The notes: generated from the letters alone by a model not told the origin. A stretch of 45,935 nt of DNA from Niallia circulans NBRC 13626 (GCF_001591585.1 NZ_BCVE01000029.1:1-45935); one strand, 5' to 3'. Numbered from the stretch's first letter, positions 30,599 to 40,993 are shown. Made by a program: numbers and translations.

Positions 30599-31237
30599 AT
30601 GTTTTCCCTTGCTCGAAAATTACAGAACTCAATTGACTATAATGGCGTTACTTACAAATTGAATTTAGCTTTTGATAATGTCCTTTTAGTGTTTGATGTA
30701 CTAAAGGATGATACCATTGATGATTTGTTCAAGGTAATTGTTATATTGGATTTACTTTTAATCGATGGTCATGAATTGCCTGACGAACAAATGGTTGAAC
30801 TATATACACTCATTATGGAAACGGTCATCCTTCAAGGTAAAAAGCAAGAGATCAAACGAGACCTTGCTGGTAATGTCATTGATGAAGATGAGGGTGATAA
30901 AAAACTATATAGCCTAGAAGAAGACGCACAGTATATCTATGCGTCTTTTTTATATGATTATCAAATTGACTTAATCGATCAACAAGGGAAGATGCATTGG
31001 TTTAAGTTTAATGCACTATTAGCTTCTTTAAGTGATGACACGATGTTTAAGCGGGTTATTGATATTAGACAACGTATGCCAAATAAACACATGACAGGTG
31101 AAGAGAAAAGCAATCTCATGAAGCTAAAGCAACTATATGCACTAAAGAAATCCCAAGAAGAAATAGAATTCGAAGCAATGGATTTAGCAGAGAAACAAGC
31201 TTACATCAAACAAAAGATGGCTGAGAGGGGTGAGTAG
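30599..31237 (+). CDS. Gp15 family tail assembly chaperone
   Basis: 212 residues from the ATG at 30599, after AGTAGGTGAGGG; the GTG at 30590 overlaps that site. FSLARKLQNSIDYNGVTYKLNLAFDNVLLVFDVLKDD and IRQRMPNKHMTGEEKSNLMKLKQLYALK match Bacteriophage_Gp15. It works with the previous product to hold the tape measure before tube polymerisation. Its stop abuts the tape measure start. Confidence 0.88.
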   Translation: MFSLARKLQNSIDYNGVTYKLNLAFDNVLLVFDVLKDDTIDDLFKVIVILDLLLIDGHELPDEQMVELYTLIMETVILQGKKQEIKRDLAGNVIDEDEGDKKLYSLEEDAQYIYASFLYDYQIDLIDQQGKMHWFKFNALLASLSDDTMFKRVIDIRQRMPNKHMTGEEKSNLMKLKQLYALKKSQEEIEFEAMDLAEKQAYIKQKMAERGE

Positions 31238-34200
31238 ATGGCAGCAGATGGATCAGTTGTTATTGAGATATCCCTTGATGATTCAAACGTATCTGGTCAG
31301 ATACGAAATATAGACCGTGACTTTAACCGTGTAGGAAGTAGTTTTCCGCAAACTTTTCGTAATAACATGAGACAAATACGTACTAGTCTAGGACAAATAC
31401 GAACTAGCATTAGTGATACTTTTTCTGCTGCCGCCAACTCAATCCGTAATACATTTACCCGAGCTAATCCCTTTCGTTCGTTGTTTACTGGATTGCGATC
31501 AGCAACTAGTGGTATAACTTCTCGGATGACAAGCGGTTTTTCTAACGCGTTCAGCCGTATGAGGAGTTCAGCAAGTAACTCAATCAGTCGTATGAGACAG
31601 GAATTTTCCTCTTTAGATCGCTCTGTCGAAAGTCCGTTGAAAAGCATGCTGAAAATGGCAGCAACAATAACTGGAATTACTGGTTTAATGAATTTAATGG
31701 GTCGGGCTATTAGTCGTGTAGATACGATAGATACCGCAACAAAATCATTAACGGTTCTAACAGGCTCCGCAGAAGATGCGAAGTTGGTTATGAACGACTT
31801 GGTTGATGCTATCGATGGAACACCTATCGCATTAAATGACGTAGCTTTAGGTGCTAAGAAAATGGTTGCTGCAGGGATGAAAGCTGAAAAGGTAAAACCT
31901 GTTTTCAAGTCTATTGCAGATGCTGCCTATGGAGTTGGGGATGGCGCTCAATCTATAGACCAAATTACAAGCGCTATAGCTTCCATGCAATCAGCTGGGA
32001 CGGTTTATGCAGATGATATTAATAGATTAGTAGATGCTGGGATACCAGCATGGCAAATGCTCGCTAACCAAACCAACCAATCAGTAGCTGATATTAAGAA
32101 AGACACATCTAAAGGTTTGCTAGAATCAAACGATGCAATCGATATGCTTGTTGATGGTATCCAGAATGGAACGGACGGTATTGCAGGAAGTACTGCTGCT
32201 ATGGCTGGATTAGCCAAAACAGCAGGAGACACAATTTCTGGTTCATTCGGTAATATGCGAACAGCAATTGTTAAAATAATGGCCAACGTTGCAGACGTAT
32301 TAAAAGGCGATATTATCAATGCCTTAAAAGGACTAACAAATGCTTTTAAAGCTGTTGCTCGTGTAACTGGTAGTGAAACTTTCGCTAATGGTTTAAGACG
32401 GATGGTAGACGCTTTGAAATTACTATCCCCTGCTTTACTAGGAGTAGTAACTGCCCTTGCGATATTTAGCACTTATATGGGAATGACTAAATTAATCGGT
32501 ATGTTAGTAGGTGCCTTTACAGCGTTAGGAACTGCTATAGCAACCAATCCAGTTGTTGCATTTGTTGCAGCTCTTGGTGGATTAGCGGTAATGTTGGTCA
32601 ATTTATATAAAACGAATGAAACTTTCCGGAACGGAGTACAAAAAACATGGTCCTTTATAACTGATATATACCAAAAATCAGTAGACGGGATTAAAATAGC
32701 CTTAGCTTCTATAATGCCAGGACTCCAAGCATTCGGTAATTGGTCAGCAGATAAACTAATTGCTGGCTTTGCTTGGTTAGGATCTGTTGGTGTAAAAGCT
32801 ATTAGTGCAATTTCTACAGGTCTGGCTATTGCCGGAGATGCTATTTCATCATTCTTTGATTATCTTGCGAATAGTGCTGTAGGGCAAGCGATTTTAAATG
32901 CATTGAAATTATCTTTTGAAAATATTACGAACGTTTTATTAACTCTTGTTCCTTTCTTGAGTCGATTAGCATTAGGATTTATAGGGGTAACAGGACCTTT
33001 AGGAATAGTAATATCTCTAGCAATCACGTTTGCTGCAACACTCCTTAAAATGGGTGGTTTCTCAGCTGAGGGGATAAATAAAGCGTTAAAAGATATCGGC
33101 AAAATGCTGATGGGAATCCTTGATACAGCACTAGTCTTAATTCCACAGTTTATCAAAATTGGAGCAGATTTAATTGTTAAATTGATGGAAGGAATTGCCC
33201 AAAGTATTCCTAAATTGGTCTCTGTAGCAGAACAACTAATGAACATGCTTAATGAAGCGATAACAACTTATCTGCCAATAATTATCGAAGTTGGTCTCAA
33301 AATCATTACTGCGATAGCAGACGGAATAGTGCAATATTTACCGATTATGATTAATGCGATTATTTCTATAGTGACTTTTCTTGTGGATACGATCGCTCAA
33401 TATTTGCCAACAATCATTAGTGTTGGTATAACAATTCTTACTAATTTACTGGAAGGTATTTTAACTGTACTTCCTGAGGTTATCAATACAGCAATTTTAA
33501 TTATCACTTCTTTATTAGGGATTATGGTTGATAATTTGCCAATGATTTTATCAGCCGGGATTGATATTCTGAATGCACTGATTGGTGGATTGACTGCTGC
33601 CTTACCTGCATTACTAACAGCAGCCCTAACGATTATAATATCTTTAGCAACGGCTCTTCTAGACAATTTACCACAAATTTTAGAGGCTGGAATTGAATTA
33701 CTGATGGCCCTAATTGATGGGATTATTTCAATTCTTCCTATGCTTATCGAAACTGCGCTCACCTTAATTATTACTTTTGCTACTGCTTTGATTAAAGCTT
33801 TGCCGCAGATCATTTCAGCTGGTATAAAAATTCTAAATGCTCTTATTCAAGGAATTGTTCAGCTGATACCAGCATTAATTGCCTGTGCCTTAAAATTAAT
33901 CATTACTTTAGCCGGTGCAATTATAAAAAATCTACCACAGATTTTGTCAGCAGGAGTAAAAATCTTGAAAATGCTTGTACAAGGAATCTTAAGTATTATA
34001 GGTACTTTGCTAAAAGCAGGAGCAGACTTGATTATAAAATTAGCAAAAGCGATAGGTGATAAGCTTTCAAAAATCAAGGACAAAGGAAAAGAAATAACAG
34101 GAAAAGTTGTTGATGGAATAACTAGCACCATTTCTAAGATGGTTTCAATCGGTGAGGATATAGTCTCAGGTATTGTAGAAGGGATAGGAAATGGATTTGG

Positions 34201-34651
34201 GTGGGTTAAGGATAAAATTAGCTCACTTGGTGGAAAAATTACAGATTGGGCTTCTAGCGTTCTAGGTATACATTCTCCATCAAGAGTTATGAGAGATGAA
34301 ATTGGTAAGTGGATTCCTGCGGGTGTAGCTGTCGGAATAGATGCGGATGCATCCAGAGTTGAAAAATCGATGAAGAATATGCTATCTATTCCTAAGTTTA
34401 CTGCAGAAGGTGCTGTAGGTATTAACGGTATTGGGCTGAACAATCAATTATCTGCAAGAAATCGTGTTAGAAGTGCTACGGTAAATAATTCTTCCAATTC
34501 TGATACTAAATCAAACATTGCTCAGAAGGTTGAAGCTGTGATAAATATTGGAGGATATCAAGCCAGAGGATTGATTGAATATATTTCTTCTCAACAAAGC
34601 AATAACAAAAAAAGAGATAAAAGAAATTTTAATGGGGGTGTTTCATATTGA
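31238..34651 (+). CDS. Tail tape measure protein with 22-residue repeats
   Basis: 1137 residues. The N-terminal part (30-330) has coiled coil and the usual tape-measure block (TKSLTVLTGSAEDAKLVMNDL, GAQSIDQITSAIASMQSAGTV). Hydrophobic segments lie at 395-445 and 560-600. From about 677 to 920 there are eleven consecutive 22-residue units of the pattern LP-x-I/L-I...A-G-I-x-I-L...L-I-x-G-I (NLPQILSAGVKILKMLVQGI as example). The C-terminus (ASSVLGIHSPSRVMRDEIGKW) is conserved. It sets tail length and may help DNA cross the membrane. Length is consistent with a tail of ordinary siphovirus size. Confidence 0.95.
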   Translation: MAADGSVVIEISLDDSNVSGQIRNIDRDFNRVGSSFPQTFRNNMRQIRTSLGQIRTSISDTFSAAANSIRNTFTRANPFRSLFTGLRSATSGITSRMTSGFSNAFSRMRSSASNSISRMRQEFSSLDRSVESPLKSMLKMAATITGITGLMNLMGRAISRVDTIDTATKSLTVLTGSAEDAKLVMNDLVDAIDGTPIALNDVALGAKKMVAAGMKAEKVKPVFKSIADAAYGVGDGAQSIDQITSAIASMQSAGTVYADDINRLVDAGIPAWQMLANQTNQSVADIKKDTSKGLLESNDAIDMLVDGIQNGTDGIAGSTAAMAGLAKTAGDTISGSFGNMRTAIVKIMANVADVLKGDIINALKGLTNAFKAVARVTGSETFANGLRRMVDALKLLSPALLGVVTALAIFSTYMGMTKLIGMLVGAFTALGTAIATNPVVAFVAALGGLAVMLVNLYKTNETFRNGVQKTWSFITDIYQKSVDGIKIALASIMPGLQAFGNWSADKLIAGFAWLGSVGVKAISAISTGLAIAGDAISSFFDYLANSAVGQAILNALKLSFENITNVLLTLVPFLSRLALGFIGVTGPLGIVISLAITFAATLLKMGGFSAEGINKALKDIGKMLMGILDTALVLIPQFIKIGADLIVKLMEGIAQSIPKLVSVAEQLMNMLNEAITTYLPIIIEVGLKIITAIADGIVQYLPIMINAIISIVTFLVDTIAQYLPTIISVGITILTNLLEGILTVLPEVINTAILIITSLLGIMVDNLPMILSAGIDILNALIGGLTAALPALLTAALTIIISLATALLDNLPQILEAGIELLMALIDGIISILPMLIETALTLIITFATALIKALPQIISAGIKILNALIQGIVQLIPALIACALKLIITLAGAIIKNLPQILSAGVKILKMLVQGILSIIGTLLKAGADLIIKLAKAIGDKLSKIKDKGKEITGKVVDGITSTISKMVSIGEDIVSGIVEGIGNGFGWVKDKISSLGGKITDWASSVLGIHSPSRVMRDEIGKWIPAGVAVGIDADASRVEKSMKNMLSIPKFTAEGAVGINGIGLNNQLSARNRVRSATVNNSSNSDTKSNIAQKVEAVINIGGYQARGLIEYISSQQSNNKKRDKRNFNGGVSY

Positions 34652-35361
34652 GTTTTAATATTACTTTTAATGGACATATTCTCCCTATTAAAGTCAGACA
34701 AGTTGGGGGAAGAGGTCCTATTCATCAAGAAGTTATCGGCCAATCTAAACCCAATTCCCCAGGTAGTTATTTTTTAAAGAGAAGATTAATAGAAAGACAG
34801 ATACCTGTTGATTTTGTGTTGCCAAGTAGGGGATTAAGTCAAACGAGAAAAATAATAGATGCCTTAAATAGTGTTTTATATGTTACAGAACCAGCACCGA
34901 TTATTTTTTCTGATGAACCAGACAAAACTTATTATGGTTTAATGAATGGAAATCCTGATTGGGATGAGATTGTTTTTAGAGGTAGGGGAACCCTACCTTT
35001 TCTTTGTCCTGATCCATTAAAATATGGTAAAGAGAAAACAGTAGCATTGACAACGATTATTAACGAAGGAACAGCTTCATGCACTCCTATTTTTAATGTT
35101 GAATTCACAGAATCTGCAAATGAATTCCGGATACAAAATGAGAATGGAAAGTTTGTTAGAGTCATATGGGCATTTGTTGCTGGTGATAAGTTAGTGGTTG
35201 ATTTTAAAAGAAGGAAAGTCACTATTAATTACGCAGTAAGAATGACAAGTTTAGATTTTAGTAGTAACTGGTTTGAATTGAGACCAGGAGAAAATAAATT
35301 GACGGTTATGCCTTCTAGTGCCGCTACCACAACTATAACCTATACCCCGACTTGGTTATAG
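34648..35361 (+). CDS. Distal tail protein (Dit)
   Basis: 237 residues, TTG start overlapping the tape measure stop, after GGGGGTG. Siphovirus tail-component pattern: the N-terminal belt domain (RQIPVDFVLPSRGLSQTRKIIDALNSVL, DEPDKTYYGLMNGNPDWDEI, then FRGRGTLPFLCPDP) and a C-terminal galectin-like sandwich ending ATTTITYTPTWL. Forms the baseplate hub that binds Tal. Confidence 0.9.
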   Translation: MSFNITFNGHILPIKVRQVGGRGPIHQEVIGQSKPNSPGSYFLKRRLIERQIPVDFVLPSRGLSQTRKIIDALNSVLYVTEPAPIIFSDEPDKTYYGLMNGNPDWDEIVFRGRGTLPFLCPDPLKYGKEKTVALTTIINEGTASCTPIFNVEFTESANEFRIQNENGKFVRVIWAFVAGDKLVVDFKRRKVTINYAVRMTSLDFSSNWFELRPGENKLTVMPSSAATTTITYTPTWL

Positions 35362-35397
35362 TATGATGAAATAAATAGCAAAGAAAGGAGGAAACCT

Positions 35398-38300
35398 ATG
35401 CCCAATTTATTAATATTTGATCCTGCAGACAATTTCCTTGCAGTCTTATCTAATGAAGCAGAAGAGGCATGTGCATTTTGGGATGCCCCATTTAAAGAAA
35501 TGCTTAATCAAGGATCAACATTTGAGTTCATGGCAGATGGAACACATGAAGATTCGAAATATATCATAGCTGAAAACCAAGTAGCTTTTATAGATAAAGA
35601 CGGAGCATTTAGGCTATTTGTAATTAAAGAACCTGAACGAATTGATGGAGAATCTGGACCAGAGATACACGCCATTTGTGAGCCTGCTATGCTTGAGCTA
35701 AATGACGAGATTATCACAGATGTAAGACCATACAACACCACTTTACGTGCTGCTCTTACTAGTGCTTTAAATGGGGTAAGATGGCAAGTAGGACAAACCA
35801 GTGATAACTTTGGATTAAACTCTACAAACTTTTATTATATAAGTGTAACAGAAGCTATCGAGAAAATCGTAAATACCTGGGGCGGAGAAATCCGCGATAG
35901 AGTGGAAATACAAGGTAATAGAATCGTAGGTAGATATATTGATATTTTAACCATGCGTGGAACGGACACAGGTAAGCGTTGGGAAATGGATAAAGATATC
36001 CTAAGTATCCGTCACCAAGTACAATCCTATCCCAAAACGGCTCTCTATGGTCGTGGCGCTTCACTTGAATTAGAAGATGAAGATGGAAACGCTACTGGCG
36101 GTTTTTCCCGTAAAATCTCTTTTGCAGAGGTAGAATGGAAAAAAGCTAACGGATATCCAGTTGACAAGCCAAAAGGTCAAGAGTGGATTGGCGATCCGGA
36201 AGCTTTAAGTATTTATGGCCGTCCAAATAAAGACGGTACCACTCGCCATCGATTCGGAATTTTCGAATCCAGTGAACAGGAAGACCCAGCACAATTATTA
36301 TTAGAAACCTGGAACGCACTTCAAGAACAAAAGCATCCACTCGATAATTATGAGATGGATGTTTTTTTAATGGAAGAACTTACGGGATATGAACATGAGA
36401 AAGTTCGCTTAGGGGATATTACAGTAGCTATAGACCGTTCTTTTGCCAAACCAATTGAAGCAGAAGAAAGAGTGATATCCTTTGAATACGATGTTGCGGA
36501 CCCAAAACATTCCGGAAAAGTAGAACTTGGCCAGTTTATCAATTTATATGATGCAGAGTTAGATAATCGTGTTGATAAGCTTGAACGGAAAATAAATGAT
36601 CGTGCAGGTATCTGGGATAATGCGACAAAAATAATTGATGCAGCTAACGGTAAAAATAAAAATTACTACGGCCCTATAGAGCCTGTCGGTGAGTTTATCG
36701 AAGGTGACTTATGGTTTAAGGTCATTGATGGAGAGTATACACAAACGTATCGATGGAATGGAGAACAATGGCAACTAATCGTGGATATGGATGTTAATGT
36801 CGCGAAAGAAGAAGCTGCAGAAGCTACAGAACGAGCAGAGGATGCTTTTAAGAGAGCTAACGAAGCAACCGAAAATGCACAAAAAGCTATTGAAGATGCC
36901 CAAACTTCATTTGATAAAGCGCAAGATGCATTGGATACGGCAAGTGCTGTTAATAGTATTGCAGTTGATGCGGTTAATGTGGCTAATACGGCAAAACAAA
37001 ATGCTCAAAATGCTTTAAATAAAGCTACTTCTTTAGAGACAGAAGTGGGATCAATAAGTGATGATTTAGCAGAAGCAGGCGGCAAGATAACCACCATTGA
37101 ACAAAATGTGGATACGATTAATAATTCTTTAACTACAACAATTAGAACGCTATCTAATTTAGATGGAGTTGTATCGGAACAGCAAACGGTAATTACAGCA
37201 TTAGATGAAAAAATAGAGTTAAGAGCAACTAAAACAAGTGTAGACACACTCACGGGGCGAGTATCCGACACAGAGAGCAATATCAAGTCTATGGCTGGAC
37301 AAATATCGCTCATGGCTAAAGCCGAGGATGTTTATACAAAGGCACAAGTTGATTCTTCTTTGAAAGGAAAAGTTGATACATCTACTTATACAAGTAAGAT
37401 GTCTCAAATTGATTTATCGATAAATGGTATAACTAATCGTGTTTCTTCTACAGAATCAAATATTAACACTATTAATAGCAATATAGCTAGTCTTGATATT
37501 AAAGCAGATGGAATTATTTCTTCTGTTTCACAAGTTCAGACCAATTTAGATAATTTACAAATCGGTGGAAGGAATTTAATGAAAAATTCCATTGATTTTT
37601 CTAAATGGACTAAATTTACTTATGGTGGCGCGAGTGGTACCTGTATAGTAACTAAACTTTCAGAAAAGTTTAAAGGGTATGATGCTTATAATATAACTAA
37701 AAACGGTACAGGAACGGATATCGGTATCCAAAAAGGAATAGATCTTGAAATTGGAAAAATATATACTGTGTCTCTTTATTATCGTTTACCACAAGGGGCA
37801 AGTTTTGGGACAGGAAACGGACTTCCGTTTTTAGTAAATAGAGCGAACAATAGCGGTAGAGCTCAAAACAGAAACTTCATAGCTGATGGAGAGTGGCATA
37901 GAGCTATTTTAACAGCTTCCACTACCGATGCAGGATTTACCATTCGATTAACATTAGGTAATTTCACTTCGATAGATGTTGCCTTAATTCAAGTGGAAGA
38001 AGGAAACAAAGCAACCGACTGGACACCAGCGCCTGAAGATATGGCAACCGTATCACAATTTAGTACATTAGAACAAACGGTGAACGGCTTTACGACAAGG
38101 GTTGGAACTGTAGAAGGGAATATAAGTTCTTTACAACAAACTGCAAGCAGTTTAGCAAGCAGAATAACAAATACAGAGGGCGATATTAGTACGCTCACTC
38201 AAACAGCAAAAGGTCTTCAAAATCGCGTTTCAGATGCAGAAGGAAACATCACTAGTGTTACTCAGATTGCAACAGGGATACAATCACGAATCACCAATGC

Positions 38301-40272
38301 TGAGGAAAGTATTAACACACTTACCCAAACAGCAAGCAGTTTGACGAGTACCATTTCAAGTGTGCAAACCGATTTAAATAATTTAGAAATAGGCGGGAGA
38401 AATCTTGTCCAAAACACTTCTAGCGATTTTAAAACCGCAACTTTCGGTGGATGGGATTTTTATTTCGCTGACAAAGTACAGCATTGGTCAAAAGGAATGA
38501 CATTGACTGGTCGTATCTATCTTAAACCTACTAATCAAGAAGCTTCTATAATGCTTCATGTTAGGTATACCAATGGGACTTATACTCAATATAGAGGTTC
38601 GATTATAAAACCCAATGAAGAAGGCTATTCGGTTGTAACTGCAACAATCCAAAATAGGGATGATATTAGTCATATAGAGTATTCTATTCGACATAGTTCA
38701 GCTACTACACCTAGTGATACTGTCCAATATAAAGAAGCTAAAGTAGAGAAAGGAAATAAACCTACCGACTGGACACCAGCACCCGAAGATATGGCAACCG
38801 TATCACAAATATCTCAATTATCGGATGCTATCAATCTAAGAGTTACAAAAGATGATTTAATGACTCAAATTAACTTAAATCCGCAAGGTATCCTAATACA
38901 AGGGAAGAACCTTATTTTAGATGGAAATACTACTGTAAACGGCACCTTTAAAGTAGGAAACGGTAATATCACTAGCTTGGATGCGGGGAAAGTAACTACA
39001 GGAACATTGGATGCAGCCAAAGTAAGTGTTGTAAATCTTAATGCCAGCAACATTAAAACAGGAACATTAAGTGGCGTTAGGATTATATCAACAGCAAGCG
39101 GAGATACAACAGAGATTACAGGGGGAAATATTTCTTCTACGGGTACAATCACTCGAATATTTGGCGCTTCTAGTATAGCGACATATGTATCTACTTTTGA
39201 TAGTTATAATGGTGTGGTTCGTGTAGGTATTACAAGTAAAAAGTCCGGCGGAGTGGAAAGAGTTGATTCGTCGGGTGGTAGAGCAACTATGTTAACTGAC
39301 AAAGGAATCACAACACAGCGCGCGGTTCACTCGGGAACTTCTGATAAAAACGGCGCTAGATTCATAGATTTCTTTGCAAACGAAACTATAAATTCTGGCG
39401 TACAAGGTTTGGGTATGCACATATTTAGTGGTCAAGATATGCGGATAGAAGCAACAAACGGAATCACGCTAACACGTGCTGGAAATAGTGATAATGTATT
39501 ATTCGTTGATGGTGATATGAGGGCAAGACAAGCGCTTGTTAATACTATTCAATATAATAACGATTTTAGCGGCGTGAATATCTATATTAAGCCTAGTGCA
39601 ACTGGTGAAGTAAGATTTACAGCTGCAAACACTACGGAAAACTATGTTGATATAAGAGCAAGACAAGTATTCTCAAACACTCTTCAAAATAATAGCGGTG
39701 TTGATGGCGGAAATATGTATATCAAACCTGCCGGAAGCGGAGAATTAAGAGTTACAAGGGAAAATACCTTAGATACTTATCTTGATTTTAGAGCTAGACA
39801 AATATTTGCTAACACTCTTCAGAGAAATAGTGGAGCAAGCGGCACTAATATTTATATTAAGCCTGCTGGCGGCGGAGAAGTGAGAGCAACAGTAGAAAAT
39901 ACAACAGATAGCTATGTACCTGTACGTGCATCTTCATTTCCCACTGCTTCACTGGCCAAATATAAGCAGGATATTAGACCGCACACTGATAGTGCACTAG
40001 CTATTATTAATAGTGCAACTATCTATGATTACCGATTACGTTCGGAAGTTTCTCAAGGTAAGGACAGAGTTCGTATTGGATTGGTCATTGGTGAAGGATA
40101 TAAAACGCCATCCTGTGTTGTAGATGGAGACGGTGTAGAACAGTACATGATGAATAGTTTGTCATGGTTTGCCATTCAAGAGTTGGATAAAAAATATAAA
40201 GCATTAGAAGTTGAAAACTTTGTTTTAAAACGCAGAGTAGAAGAATTAGAAAAAGCTGTTTATGCAGCATAA
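35398..40272 (+). CDS. Tail-associated lysin/fibre with duplicated modules and S74-like C-terminus
   Basis: 1624 residues. N-terminus (1-390) is the Tal/prophage endopeptidase tail domain (FKEMLNQGSTFEFMADGTHED, then ERVISFEYDVADPKHSGKVELG). 470-700 is coiled coil (alanine-rich heptads). 720-880 and 998-1130 are two copies of a carbohydrate-binding-like module, each beginning with GGRNL and ending in TDWTPAPEDMATVSQ. 1130-1370 is beta-rich. 1377-1510 has four copies of a 45-residue spike repeat (RQxFxNTLQxNSG...NxYIKPxGxGE). 1514-1624 (LAKYKQDIRPHTDSALAIIN, RIGLVIGEGY, then a coiled coil) resembles the Peptidase_S74 intramolecular chaperone. It is the host-binding tip fibre, trimeric by inference. 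The endopeptidase active site was not located. Confidence 0.88.
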   Translation: MPNLLIFDPADNFLAVLSNEAEEACAFWDAPFKEMLNQGSTFEFMADGTHEDSKYIIAENQVAFIDKDGAFRLFVIKEPERIDGESGPEIHAICEPAMLELNDEIITDVRPYNTTLRAALTSALNGVRWQVGQTSDNFGLNSTNFYYISVTEAIEKIVNTWGGEIRDRVEIQGNRIVGRYIDILTMRGTDTGKRWEMDKDILSIRHQVQSYPKTALYGRGASLELEDEDGNATGGFSRKISFAEVEWKKANGYPVDKPKGQEWIGDPEALSIYGRPNKDGTTRHRFGIFESSEQEDPAQLLLETWNALQEQKHPLDNYEMDVFLMEELTGYEHEKVRLGDITVAIDRSFAKPIEAEERVISFEYDVADPKHSGKVELGQFINLYDAELDNRVDKLERKINDRAGIWDNATKIIDAANGKNKNYYGPIEPVGEFIEGDLWFKVIDGEYTQTYRWNGEQWQLIVDMDVNVAKEEAAEATERAEDAFKRANEATENAQKAIEDAQTSFDKAQDALDTASAVNSIAVDAVNVANTAKQNAQNALNKATSLETEVGSISDDLAEAGGKITTIEQNVDTINNSLTTTIRTLSNLDGVVSEQQTVITALDEKIELRATKTSVDTLTGRVSDTESNIKSMAGQISLMAKAEDVYTKAQVDSSLKGKVDTSTYTSKMSQIDLSINGITNRVSSTESNINTINSNIASLDIKADGIISSVSQVQTNLDNLQIGGRNLMKNSIDFSKWTKFTYGGASGTCIVTKLSEKFKGYDAYNITKNGTGTDIGIQKGIDLEIGKIYTVSLYYRLPQGASFGTGNGLPFLVNRANNSGRAQNRNFIADGEWHRAILTASTTDAGFTIRLTLGNFTSIDVALIQVEEGNKATDWTPAPEDMATVSQFSTLEQTVNGFTTRVGTVEGNISSLQQTASSLASRITNTEGDISTLTQTAKGLQNRVSDAEGNITSVTQIATGIQSRITNAEESINTLTQTASSLTSTISSVQTDLNNLEIGGRNLVQNTSSDFKTATFGGWDFYFADKVQHWSKGMTLTGRIYLKPTNQEASIMLHVRYTNGTYTQYRGSIIKPNEEGYSVVTATIQNRDDISHIEYSIRHSSATTPSDTVQYKEAKVEKGNKPTDWTPAPEDMATVSQISQLSDAINLRVTKDDLMTQINLNPQGILIQGKNLILDGNTTVNGTFKVGNGNITSLDAGKVTTGTLDAAKVSVVNLNASNIKTGTLSGVRIISTASGDTTEITGGNISSTGTITRIFGASSIATYVSTFDSYNGVVRVGITSKKSGGVERVDSSGGRATMLTDKGITTQRAVHSGTSDKNGARFIDFFANETINSGVQGLGMHIFSGQDMRIEATNGITLTRAGNSDNVLFVDGDMRARQALVNTIQYNNDFSGVNIYIKPSATGEVRFTAANTTENYVDIRARQVFSNTLQNNSGVDGGNMYIKPAGSGELRVTRENTLDTYLDFRARQIFANTLQRNSGASGTNIYIKPAGGGEVRATVENTTDSYVPVRASSFPTASLAKYKQDIRPHTDSALAIINSATIYDYRLRSEVSQGKDRVRIGLVIGEGYKTPSCVVDGDGVEQYMMNSLSWFAIQELDKKYKALEVENFVLKRRVEELEKAVYAA
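38014..38808 (+). repeat. Direct DNA repeat at module ends inside fibre gene
   Basis: A 45-bp segment at 38014-38058 recurs at 38764-38808 with two differences, encoding TDWTPAPEDMATVSQ at the end of each carbohydrate-binding-like module. 750 bp separate the copies (exactly 250 codons), so homologous exchange could delete or add a module in frame. Confidence 0.8.
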
Positions 40273-40285
40273 AAAAATTAAAAGC

Positions 40286-40316
40286 AAAGCTGATCGTAAA
40301 ATTCGGTCAGCTTTTT
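40286..40316 (+). terminator. Terminator after fibre gene
   Basis: AAAGCTGATCG/CGGTCAGCTTT 11-bp stem with one wobble and loop TAAAATT, followed by TTA. Lies just before the next ribosome site. Confidence 0.75.
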
Positions 40317-40334
40317 ATTATGGAGGAAAAACAC

Positions 40335-40766
40335 ATGAAAATAGCAATCAAAGTATCTTATTTACCATCAGTAACAGAATTTTTATATAACCTAACACTT
40401 AAAGGAAAACAATCTCGACATCGTTCTCGCTTTGTTAAAGCTATGCAAGAAAAGTGGAAACAAGTTGTGGAAGAAGAACAAGAATTGCTGAAAGAATATG
40501 CTGGAGTAGATGAAGAGGGAAATCCGAAAAAGAAAGATGGCCAATACGATATCAAAGATGTAAAAGGCTTTAAAGAACAGCAAAAGGAATTATTCGATGA
40601 AGAGTTCATTCTTGAAGGAGGCGATGCTACTGGTTATCTCAAAACAGTGAAAGAAATCGTATTTGACTATGATGAGGAAGTCAGCGGAAAAGATGCAGAA
40701 GCATATGATTATCTTTGTGAAGTATTTGAAGAAAGCGAAAATGAAAATAAGGAGGAAAATAAATAA
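40335..40766 (+). CDS. DUF1617-family tail-region protein
   Basis: 143 residues from the ATG at 40335, after ATGGAGGAAAAA; the ATG at 40320 is part of that site. IAIKVSYLPSVTEFLYNLTLKGKQSRHRSRFVKAMQEKW and the later acidic tail (DYDEEVSGKDAEAYDYLCEVFEE) match DUF1617, common beside tail fibres and holins of Firmicute phages. Function unknown, possibly baseplate assembly. TAATG overlap with next gene. Confidence 0.8.
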   Translation: MKIAIKVSYLPSVTEFLYNLTLKGKQSRHRSRFVKAMQEKWKQVVEEEQELLKEYAGVDEEGNPKKKDGQYDIKDVKGFKEQQKELFDEEFILEGGDATGYLKTVKEIVFDYDEEVSGKDAEAYDYLCEVFEESENENKEENK

Positions 40767-40993
40767 TGATTACAATTGAAGTAACAAGCGTAAATATCGC
40801 GTATTCAAAAGGTGTTGTTAGTGGGGTTAATGTTAACTTTTTTGCAACACATGAGCATCAAACAATCAATTTAAATGGATATATTCCTTTAACATTCGAG
40901 GAATACACTCCAATCGCGAATGACATCAGTGGTTTGCAAGCTAAAGTCAAAGAAAAGGTAATCGAATCAATTGTAGGAACAGAAGCCGAATAG
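40766..40993 (+). CDS. Small tail-region protein, 75 residues
   Basis: ATG overlapping the previous stop, with AAGGAGG. Strand-rich (MITIEVTSVNIAYSKGVVSGVNVNF) followed by a helix (PIANDISGLQAKVKEKVIESIVG). Typical of short tail-module genes before the lysis cassette in this phage type. No family named. A small terminator hairpin overlaps the stop codon. Confidence 0.75.
   Translation: MITIEVTSVNIAYSKGVVSGVNVNFFATHEHQTINLNGYIPLTFEEYTPIANDISGLQAKVKEKVIESIVGTEAE

Noticed and set aside
30571-30600. Programmed -1 frameshift (A-AAA-AAG) joining the tail chaperone genes
   Set aside because: The -1 frame ends after three codons and the downstream gene is in the other frame with a stop just before it. 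A fusion is not possible.
31297-34443. Long reverse-strand frames opposite the tape measure gene
   Set aside because: Composition mirrors the codon pattern of the tape measure protein, with no ribosome sites. Shadows of the real gene.
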